Assembly (NCBI GenBank): GCA_030278955.1
Contig: JAOANR010000001.1
Location: 41,752,890-41,816,889 of the forward strand
Length of the DNA: 64,000 nt
Source of the DNA: Hygrophila difformis
Taxonomy: Eukaryota > Streptophyta > Magnoliopsida > Lamiales > Acanthaceae
Reading direction: 5' to 3'
Of the stretch, positions 54,627 through 62,084 are shown one piece after another (within the stretch, counting starts at the first letter, position 1; each line of letters begins with the position of its first letter). The position numbers and the translations under genes were made by a program. The notes under the pieces are model-generated. The model had not been told where the DNA came from. It saw only the letters and a program-made list of their open reading frames with translations, and searched no databases.

Positions 54627-55870
54627 TTAATTCTGATGGTGTGACCCTTCAGATTAAATTCTATACCATTATCCTTTCTTACCCATGGTTTATGATTTTC
54701 GAGAAAACTTAATCCCAAAATCATAACCCCATTGTCTTTTCCGGCGGTGCCTAAGACTCTGATCTCGTGTCCTGAAATTTCAATTGTTCCTTCATAGGTT
54801 CCAATTGATGGCTGCTGCAAGTAGTATAAGTCATCACATGGAAAACGGTTAATCTTTTCAGTGATGTCGAATATTACTCGTATTTCTTTCCATCCTTCAG
54901 GGCATTTTATCTTTATATTATCTACCCCAATGGATTGAGGAGTTAGATCTTTGATGAACTCCTTCCCTTTATATGCCATAATTCTGTCTTCCGAAAAAGA
55001 CATACGGCTTGCGTACTCAATTCTAGCACTCGTTGATCTGTCTAGAATTGGATGATCTCTTATTTGTATGTCTACTCCTCCTAACCTTGGAATCTGGGTA
55101 GGATTTGGAGTCATGACTTTAGCAAATTCCTTAAATATTCTAGGAATTTCTATATATTCTTTCCTGAGAAATAAGTCAGAATGATGACTATTGGAAAGTG
55201 CATAAGAGATTCTATAAGTTATAGAATATGGCCTGTTCCCTTCTTTCATCAGATCTTTTCTTTTAAAATCCTGATGAAGGGTTAGAACTCTACTAAAATC
55301 TTGGTCAGCTAAGTTATAGGAAATTCTGGGATGTATGTCAAACATTAACTTCCCAGCATATAAATTTCCTACCATAGTTCCAAGAAGACCATCTCTAAGG
55401 TTATTGATTCTTCTATCAGTGACTGATAGATGCAATTCAGAATCAATGCCTTCTTTGAAGGTTGCCTTAATTACTACTTCAATGGCTCCTATGTGGATCC
55501 ATTTCATAGAAATGGCGATTTCCTCCTTCATTCTGCTTAATTCCTCAAGAATTTCTTCTTTAGGAATTAATTGCATATCCATAACATTACAAGTAAGTTC
55601 CATAGGAATTGCAAACTCACCTGCACTTACCTTGTAGATGATGTTATGTCTTCTCTGGTTGAGTCCCATCTGGTTAAGAACTCGTCCAATCCCGCCAATT
55701 CTGAATCCGTCATATGGGCTGAGGTTGGAATCTTGTCGCATTATTCTTTCCATGGTTCGATTCGAGATCGTCATCCTTGAAAAGAATCCAGACAGGTTTT
55801 CAGTGGTCTGAATCCTGTCTTCTTCAGTCAGACTCTGTTGAAGATCCATCTGAATATGAGTCCGAGTCAC
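54623..55870 (-). CDS. Pararetrovirus movement protein, 415 residues
   Basis: 30K-superfamily cell-to-cell movement protein. Residues of about 125-160 carry the diagnostic core IHIGAIEVVIKATFKEGID followed by a TDRRI aspartate, and 165-205 continue the beta-barrel (LLGTMVGNLYAGKLMF). Such proteins form tubules through plasmodesmata. After about residue 290 there is an additional region of about 120 residues ending VMILGLSFLENHKPW, which resembles the LG-x-x-F part of pepsin-like proteases but has no D-T/S-G motif. The ORF is intact. It overlaps the coat-protein ORF by 47 bases, and its stop overlaps the start of the polymerase ORF by 4 bases. The first methionine was taken; a second one lies seven residues on. 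Confidence 0.82.
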   Translation of the reverse strand: MTRTHIQMDLQQSLTEEDRIQTTENLSGFFSRMTISNRTMERIMRQDSNLSPYDGFRIGGIGRVLNQMGLNQRRHNIIYKVSAGEFAIPMELTCNVMDMQLIPKEEILEELSRMKEEIAISMKWIHIGAIEVVIKATFKEGIDSELHLSVTDRRINNLRDGLLGTMVGNLYAGKLMFDIHPRISYNLADQDFSRVLTLHQDFKRKDLMKEGNRPYSITYRISYALSNSHHSDLFLRKEYIEIPRIFKEFAKVMTPNPTQIPRLGGVDIQIRDHPILDRSTSARIEYASRMSFSEDRIMAYKGKEFIKDLTPQSIGVDNIKIKCPEGWKEIRVIFDITEKINRFPCDDLYYLQQPSIGTYEGTIEISGHEIRVLGTAGKDNGVMILGLSFLENHKPWVRKDNGIEFNLKGHTIRIK

Positions 55871-57272
55871 TTCTTAATTCTTCCTCGTAGATGCTTTCAT
55901 CCGAGGGGATGTCCTCAAACTGATAGACTGGTACCAGCTTTCCATGGTAGACTGCTTCCACGATATCCTCAGTGGCTTCGTACATTCGTACCTCGCGATT
56001 CTGAGGGCAATCGGGTGAGATATGACCTCTGGCTCTACACTTCCAACAGTTGCAGTCCTTGAAACTTTCGTTGGCTCGGGTATGGGCTCGTCTGAATGTC
56101 CTCTTGGACGTCGTTCTCCCCGTGCTCCTTGCTGCTGAGCTAGTTGAACCTTGGGATGAACTCTTCGTCGTTCCCGTTCTTTGTCCAGTTTTGTATGATC
56201 TGGCCTTGCTCTTGGACCACCATGCTCTTCTTCTTCGGAATGGAGGTCTTCTGAAACTCCTACTGTATGAGCCCCGACTCTTCTTCTTTTTCCTCTTTTC
56301 TCCTGATTCTCCTATAATTGTTGGAAAATCGTTATTTTCACAGCAAAGAGGAGTTCTTTTTATTTTACCTCTTAGTCTCTTGATGTTCTTTTGGGCTGCT
56401 GCCTGTTGACACCATTCTCTGAGCTTATCCTTTAAGAAGGACATTCTTCGAGCTATTGAGTCCACTGTACCAGGGGGTACTGTGTACGATTGGATCAACA
56501 TTTCTCTCCATGGGCTGCAGATCTTTGCAAAGAACATGGGACATGCTACTTCGGCTGTCATTTCACTCCGAAAATAGTATTTACGAAACCAGTAGATATA
56601 TTCGTCTACTGCGCAAATACTTCTTAACTCCATACCCAACAGTGCTTGGGTATAGACTTTGATTTTTTCTGTTCTCTGTTCTTCAAAATAACCATCTCCT
56701 ACAAAATGGGTTTTGAATAAGAGGCCAAACCTTTCACAGATTGTGCTTTTGGATTCTCCTTCGAGTATTTGCTCCTTTAAAGCAGCCGTGGAGTTTTTCC
56801 AGCCCAGCTTTGCCGATCCTTCGAGACTCAGCTCTATTAATCTGAAAAAGTTTTCTTTATCGAGTTCCAGGGTGGTTGCTGCAATCTTCATTGAAGCTAC
56901 CCATTCATCGATCAGGTCTTCGATGTTTCGGAAGTCGATAACGTCGAGGTTTAGTGTTATGCCATATGGATTTAATGGTTGTAACATCGTCTTGGCCCAC
57001 GGTGTGGATTCTGGTGCTCTACTTGGGTTCCGTCCTGGGTTTCGTCTTGCATTGAGATGCACCTCAGGATACCTGTTCATGTAGAAGTCTGTACTTTCTC
57101 TCATTGGAACATCAGGCGGTCCATCGTGGGTCACGTTGGATCCTGATCCTTCCGCATAACCCAATTGAAGGACTTCATTGGGTTTTACATTAACCAGATC
57201 CATAATCCCAAGTTGGGAAAATGATTCTGCTAATTCTTGTAGATCTGATAGATCTGCCCTGGAAACACTCAT
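55824..57272 (-). CDS. Pararetrovirus coat protein, 482 residues
   Basis: Capsid protein of an endogenous caulimovirid. Residues of about 90-300 form the helical capsid core (a long WVASMKIAATTLELDKENFF region). A strongly basic stretch at about 325-405 (RKKKKSRGSYSRSF, RRPPFRRRRAWWSK) can serve as nuclear-localisation and nucleic-acid-binding region. The zinc knuckle CWKCRARGHISPDC (409-422) fits C-x2-C-x4-H-x4-C exactly. The C-terminus is very acidic and Ser-rich (LRSDSDSYSDGSSTESD), as in caulimovirus coat precursors. The ORF is intact. Its last 47 bases overlap the movement-protein ORF in another frame, whereas cavemo- and solendoviruses fuse CP and MP in one ORF. Confidence 0.88.
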   Translation of the reverse strand: MSVSRADLSDLQELAESFSQLGIMDLVNVKPNEVLQLGYAEGSGSNVTHDGPPDVPMRESTDFYMNRYPEVHLNARRNPGRNPSRAPESTPWAKTMLQPLNPYGITLNLDVIDFRNIEDLIDEWVASMKIAATTLELDKENFFRLIELSLEGSAKLGWKNSTAALKEQILEGESKSTICERFGLLFKTHFVGDGYFEEQRTEKIKVYTQALLGMELRSICAVDEYIYWFRKYYFRSEMTAEVACPMFFAKICSPWREMLIQSYTVPPGTVDSIARRMSFLKDKLREWCQQAAAQKNIKRLRGKIKRTPLCCENNDFPTIIGESGEKRKKKKSRGSYSRSFRRPPFRRRRAWWSKSKARSYKTGQRTGTTKSSSQGSTSSAARSTGRTTSKRTFRRAHTRANESFKDCNCWKCRARGHISPDCPQNREVRMYEATEDIVEAVYHGKLVPVYQFEDIPSDESIYEEELRSDSDSYSDGSSTESD

Positions 57273-57691
57273 TCGACTGTTTTCAGGAGATCGATCATAA
57301 GCTCTTCTTGTGATTTCTGCTTTGGAACCATAGTTGCTTTACCCTTTTGATGTAAAGCTTGTACTGGTCCGAATGCATCTCTAATATTGGCTTGGTTATT
57401 CTTGGAAGATCCAGGAATATCCTTCTGCCTTTTCTTGATATCCGAAATGTCCAATTTCAGATTCAAAATTTCTTTCTTTAGATCTTGAAATACTTTCAAG
57501 ATCTCATCTGTTGTGTGATTCAAGTTATCTATTTTTCCAGGTATAATTAATACCCGGTTACCAAAATCTTGAATCGTCTTTTGGATTTCTCTTAAGTCTT
57601 TTGATAACTTAGAGCTATCCGGATCAATTTCTTTCCAGTCCGTTCCTCTCATTTTTAGGAAAGAAACTGATTTTGATAATATCTTGTCCAT
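57269..57691 (-). CDS. Pararetrovirus VAP-like protein, 140 residues
   Basis: The first ORF after the primer site. Residues of about 20-90 form a predicted coiled coil (heptads through LSKDLREIQKTIQDF and DLKKEILNLKLDISDIKK). The C-terminus is basic and polar (KGKATMVPKQKSQEEL). In size and layout it matches the virion-associated protein of caulimoviruses (a coiled-coil trimer with a nucleic-acid-binding tail), which decorates virions and links to the movement protein. Assignment rests on position and architecture, as sequence similarity is weak. Its stop overlaps the start of the coat-protein ORF (ATGA), suggesting coupled translation. Confidence 0.6.
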   Translation of the reverse strand: MDKILSKSVSFLKMRGTDWKEIDPDSSKLSKDLREIQKTIQDFGNRVLIIPGKIDNLNHTTDEILKVFQDLKKEILNLKLDISDIKKRQKDIPGSSKNNQANIRDAFGPVQALHQKGKATMVPKQKSQEELMIDLLKTVE

Positions 57692-57859
57692 GGGACAAGT
57701 TCAAGAAATTCCTTTGGAATTTTCTATTTTTTATTTCCAAAATTTGGAAATAACTTGTGGGTTTCAAATTAATTGAATCCATTAAATAATTAAATCTTCT
57801 CCATTAAGAAATAAAATATTATAAATAATATAATTAATATGTTCTTCAATAAAACCTAG

Positions 57860-57871
57860 GCTCTGATACCA
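57860..57871 (-). other. Primer-binding site, initiator Met-tRNA type (pararetrovirus)
   Basis: The minus strand reads TGGTATCAGAGC about 170 bases before the first ORF. Caulimoviridae prime minus-strand DNA synthesis from Met-tRNA, and this site conventionally marks genome position 1. Confidence 0.9.
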
Positions 57872-57895
57872 ATTTTCAAGCGCATTGGGTGTCAT

Positions 57896-57903
57896 TTATA
57901 TAG
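57896..57903 (-). promoter_or_regulatory. TATA-like box just upstream of the primer site
   Basis: TATATAAA-type sequence (CACTATATAAATGACA) about 25-30 bases upstream of the primer-binding site on the minus strand. If used, transcription would start at or beside the primer site. It could be incidental AT-rich sequence. Confidence 0.35.
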
Positions 57904-58019
57904 TGAAAACTTAAGTATATTGACAAAGGACTAAAGTAAATAAAGTCAAACTTTCTTGGGGTTTTAATGAAAGAAAGGAAAAGTTGTTGGGAATTAACTA
58001 ATTTTCAAATTGGTCCTTA

Positions 58020-58132
58020 TGGCTTAATTTCATCCAACATGTGTTTGTAATGGCCTAATTCTGGAAATTCAACTTATAATGGCCTAAAAGTGGAATAGGC
58101 TCCTTGTAATGGCCCTTTTTATTACTTTCCCC
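58020..58132. repeat. Right inverted repeat of the pararetrovirus unit
   Basis: Reversed, it starts GGGGAAAGTAATAAAAAGGG and then CCATTACAAGGAGCCTATTC. The block TTCCACTTTTAGGCCATTA also matches the foldback end at 28600-28693. Four (T)GGCCAT-type motifs. Confidence 0.85.
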
Positions 58133-60045
58133 GATAACTAATTCTCATGCTCTCAGTATGTTCCCTTTAACAGACAGGTACTTGCAGTATGAGTTTACAT
58201 GTTCTTAAGACCGCAAATTCTAAGATACCACAGATTTATAGCTGCCCCGGCCAGGGTATGTTATTTCATCTGTGGTGGACAAGCAACACCTGACAACTCA
58301 TTAGTTGAAGTGCCAAGTACTACTATCATTCCCCCGTGTCACACCCAAAGATTCTAAAATAAGCCTGAACTATCCCTTAAGTCTCAGTCCTAGTAGCAGT
58401 TAGAAGATCTAGCGACCCATCCGAGTGACCTCTACGAAAGCGTTTTAAAAGAAATCAGTAAAGAAAGCATTTAAAATCCTATCACTCGGAAGTTTCAAAA
58501 GCTTCGTACTTGTAGTAAAAGAAAGCCTCCAGTCAGGATGACCGGTTACGGATCAAGAATTCCCGGACCTTGGTGAACCGCTCTCAGTGCTCACTTTCTT
58601 CCGGGTGGTTATGAGGTACAAACTAATGAAACGAACTAATAGATTAGTTCGTTCTGGATGCACTCACTCAGGACTCAAGAATAGGCTTTGGCAGAAGATG
58701 ATAGCAGTTGAAAGAAACTCAACCCTATCTTAGAAAGTAACCAAGGCCTACGTATTGTTCCTTTCGAACTATTTATCACACTGTATTTGAATCCAAGTGG
58801 ATCCCATCTCGGTGTGATAGTCAAGACTAAATTCCCAATACAAAGCAATTTCAGAAAATAATCAATTTGAAAATCATTCCCTAAACAGGTACTAGACTCT
58901 CAATAAGAATACATACCCTTTCAGTCTAGAAGAGACCTAATCGCTGACTCTGCTTCTAATTTCCCAAAATTAACCCCCAGTCGAATGTGAATTAGTCATA
59001 ACTGAGGAGTTTATCCCTTACTTAGATCTGGATTTTATAAATGAATTTTTGGTGGAAATTTAAGATGCAATATCTGTTCAAATCTAGACTTTTGATGTCC
59101 AAGGGAAGGATCCCAAAATATTATAGACCACAATATTTACATAATATTATCATGCATAAATTTATAAAGAAATGCAAAATTAAATTAACCCAAAATATAA
59201 TGGCGGGTTTAGACAGAATGTGATACACAGAGATGAAATAGCCGGAGATGAGAGGAATTTGGCTAAAAAGATGTCAAAATAATTAAGGTTAATTGGATTG
59301 CAGTTATCTGTGGTCCAACTTCCTAATTATTAGGGTGGAATGGTTTTAAACAGCAGAAAACCCTATAATGGCAGTGTCACTACCAGTTGGGCTCCTACTA
59401 TCTGTGAATCTGGACAAAAACCTACATGTTTCTTTTCTGTGATCGTCATCAGATAATATTGACAGATATTTACTGAATCTTATCATAGATCGGACTTCGG
59501 GTTGGAGATTAAGATAAAGAAAAGGAAACTGTATTTGGGCAGTAATTAACTGAGTGGCTACTTCATTTCCCGGTGAAGGGACCGTTCGCCTGACCTCGTT
59601 AATTATTATCCAAACCATGCAAAATAAAAACAATAACTGACACACAGACTACGGGCTACTTCATTTCCCGATGAAGGGACCGTTCGCCGACATTATTCTG
59701 TGATATCTTTTACTGTTCGTTCCTTCATCACGAAAGCGACAAATAATTGAAAGGAAAATAAAATAAAATAAAAGAGGATTCCTTGTATGAGAGACATTGG
59801 TTTCTCATGCAAGGTTATGGAAGCAATCCATATTTAATGACTTAAATAACCCTTCATACCATAATTAATTACAGTCCGGATTATCTGCTTAAGGTATCAA
59901 TGTTTTGTTTATATAAAAATGTTTTAATGCGAATTGAACAAAGGTCCTTTAATCAAGACAATTATTGATCTTAATTATTTCTAATTACGATCTTTAATTT
60001 TTGACTTAAGAGTTCAATTAATTAAGAGTTGGATATTGATAATGG
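58133..60045 (+). repeat. Left arm of a giant inverted repeat
   Basis: About 1.9 kb whose reverse complement is 62085-63980. Clear blocks are GCTGCCCCGGCCAGGGTATG, CAGGTGTTGCTCATCCACCA (reversed), CTAATTGATTAGTTCG and ATTACAGTCCGGATTATCTG. The inner part is more diverged than the outer part. The pararetrovirus unit is inserted at its outer side (50336-58132). A block of about 35 bases, GGCTACTTCATTTCCCGGTG, occurs twice (59556 and 59653) in this arm only. Confidence 0.88.
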
Positions 60046-60374
60046 CCAGAAATGACCATTATTTTCAATCCATTTCCATGTCTGAAACGGGCATTTGATC
60101 GCGTTCCAGTCTTATTAGATAAGAAAGCAGTTGAATTGGACTTATTTATGCATAATTGTAAAAATATTGAGTTGGTATGAAAAATGCATAAATATGTAAT
60201 TTTGTTACATATTTACGTTAGAAAAATCCAAAAACATGAGAAAAAGAAAAGAAAAGAAAAAGGAAACAAAAAGATGGGCAAAAGAATAAAACAAGCCCAC
60301 AAAATACAAAAAGATGGGAAAAGATAGAAAAAGCCCACAAAAAGAATAAATTCGGCCCAGCTGGCCCATTCAGC

Positions 60375-60730
60375 CAAGTCCTGGAGCACCCGGTTGCGGA
60401 AGCTCCTGAGTCGCGGTCCATGGCTTAGCGACACAGGAGGGTTCCGCGACCCAGCATGCAACATAAAGAAGAGACCAGTCCAGATAAGCTGTGTCGCTAG
60501 GCCTGTGTCGAGGTCCATGGTTTAGCGACACAGGAAGGTTCCGCGCCACAAACACCTTGAGGACCAAGCCATGTCCCTAGTCGAGGAATCCCAGTCGAGG
60601 ACCATGGTTCCGCGACACAGGCATGGATAGCGACACAGACGCACCAATAGAGACCCAAGACCCAGTCGAGAAGCCTTACTACATGCAGTGATGTTCCGCG
60701 ACAGACTCCCAGTTCCGCGACACAGTGTGA
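60375..60730. repeat. Array of TCGCGG/TTAGCGACA units, left
   Basis: Irregular units of about 60-90 bp built from GTCGCGGTCCATGG, TTAGCGACACAGG and GTTCCGCGACACAG. Several units can form short hairpins. Confidence 0.75.
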
Positions 60731-60794
60731 TGTGTGTGATGTCTTGAGACACAGTGGGCCTCAGATCAAGCCCATGGGCCTAGTGTTCCACTTC

Positions 60795-60803
60795 TATAAA
60801 TAT
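60795..60803 (+). promoter_or_regulatory. Possible TATA box in the foldback loop
   Basis: CTATAAATATGAGG in a GC-balanced context, followed after about 30 bases by sequence of 5'-UTR character. It resembles an LTR-type or gene promoter, but no downstream coding region supports it. Confidence 0.35.
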
Positions 60804-61424
60804 GAGGTGACCCCCATGAGCTTAGGGGTTGGGAGAAGAATTAGGAAATCATTCTTGAAGACAGTTTGGAGGATTCTCCTTAGGTAGCTTAGTGTAGTTT
60901 TATTTTTTTGTATTATTTAATTTTTCTGCCATAGTTTAGGTTGATGTAGATTTTTTCATCTTGTTATTTTCTGTTTCCAGTAGCCTAGCTAGCCAGTTTA
61001 ATATGTTATTCCCTTTTCAAACTTGGTTTCTAGGGTTTTGTAATGCCCAAACCATGGGTATTTACATGCCCATTTAATAATATGGGAAAATATTCACCAA
61101 ATATGTCCCAAATCATGAAATGGGTGCCATAAACCCATGGATTTTCACTGCTTTCATTTTATTTGGGTCATTTGACCCCTACTGCTTATTGTCTCTTATT
61201 TACGGATATGTGGTGTGCTTTCGTGTGGCTAAACCCTAGATTAGGTTTTGCTTAACTTTTAAATTCTGATGTAGGTAGAATCTTCTTTATTCAAGCATGT
61301 TCTTGTAGATTTTTAAATTCTGTTTGGTTATTTTAGTTTAGAGTAACTTTTTAATCCGAAATAGGGTGAGATCACGTTGTTTGCATGCCACTGTTCAACT
61401 TTGCTTTTACTGACTTGGGTCCTG

Positions 61425-61935
61425 GACCATCCATGTCGCTAACCGACTCATGTCGCTGAGCCACGCTTATCGACAGGGAGGCTGTTCCGCGACATGGATG
61501 TTTAAGGACACTTGTCTTCATAATTCGAAAACCCTCGGTCGCTAAACACCCTGTCGCGGACCCACGGTCCGCGACTCAACCCTGCTTAGCGACCAGGGAC
61601 CAAACTCTTGTTATTTCTCTCTGCATGGCTCCTGTTGCGGAACACCCTTGTCGCGGACCCATGGTCCGCGACTCAACTTGTATTCCGAGACAGGAAATTA
61701 TGCCTTGTCTTATTTTTTGAAGCTCATTCGCTAAACATCCTGTCGCGGAGCCACGCTTCGCGACACAATTTCCAGATTAGCGTCTGGGAACCAAATCACT
61801 TAGAAATCTCCAGAGAAATCTTGTGTCGCTAAACCCCACAGTCCGCGACACAACTTCTGCTTAGCGACACGAGGTGAAACTCTGCCCAAATTTCTAAAAA
61901 CCTGTCGAGGCACCCATGTCGCGGGTCTAGGGTCA
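61425..61935. repeat. Array of TGTCGCGGACCC/GGTCCGCGAC units, right
   Basis: About six units of about 60-90 bp with TGTCGCTAAAC, then GTCGCGGACCCATGGTCCGCG and TTAGCGAC. The central CGCGGACCCATGGTCCGCG is itself a near-perfect palindrome. Related to the left array. Confidence 0.8.
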
Positions 61936-62084
61936 TGACACAATTTATGGTATTTCGACAGAATCCTCTCTTCTATTTAACCCCAAAAAAATTCTGATTT
62001 CTCAACCTCCATTATACTGCAAAACTCATATCTAAATCCCACGGATTAAGATGTAATACCCTAGAATTGCAATATAAGGCGTTA

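Larger units (their letters stand above)
50336..58132 (-). mobile_element. Endogenous caulimovirid bounded by inverted repeats
   Basis: A 7.8-kb unit on the minus strand. It starts at the right TIR, then a TATA-like box, Met-tRNA primer site, five ORFs without internal stops (57691 to 51287), an as-1/TATA promoter and the left TIR. Neighbouring ORFs overlap by 4 to 47 bases, as in plant pararetroviruses. The order VAP-like, CP, MP, PR-RT-RH, transactivator resembles cavemoviruses and solendoviruses more than CaMV. No integrase is present, so the insertion is not retroviral-type. The outer sequences on both sides match one continuous region of the opposite foldback arm, which places the boundaries at the TIRs. 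This is an old genomic copy; whether it is expressed or functional is unknown. Confidence 0.85.
60046..62084. other. Loop of the giant foldback
   Basis: 2.0 kb between the arms with no recognised gene. It holds two arrays of TCGCG/CGCGA palindromic units (60375-60730 and 61425-61935) and, between them, a possible promoter (TATAAATAT at about 60795-60803) followed by transcript-like T-rich sequence. Short ORFs of up to about 100 codons show no known domain. Confidence 0.6.

Noticed and set aside
53770..57084. Plus-strand ORFs across the pararetrovirus
   Set aside because: Antisense shadows of RT, MP and CP; composition follows the coding strand.
50336..58132. Viral end repeats as ordinary terminal redundancy or LTRs
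   Set aside because: The end repeats are inverted, not direct, and there are no TG...CA LTR ends.
50336..58132. Gypsy retrotransposon instead of pararetrovirus
   Set aside because: No integrase and no LTRs; a 30K movement protein and a transactivator-like ORF are present.
60213..60752. Small minus-strand ORFs in the foldback loop
   Set aside because: They run through low-complexity A/T tracts and the palindromic array, with no domain or consistent start.
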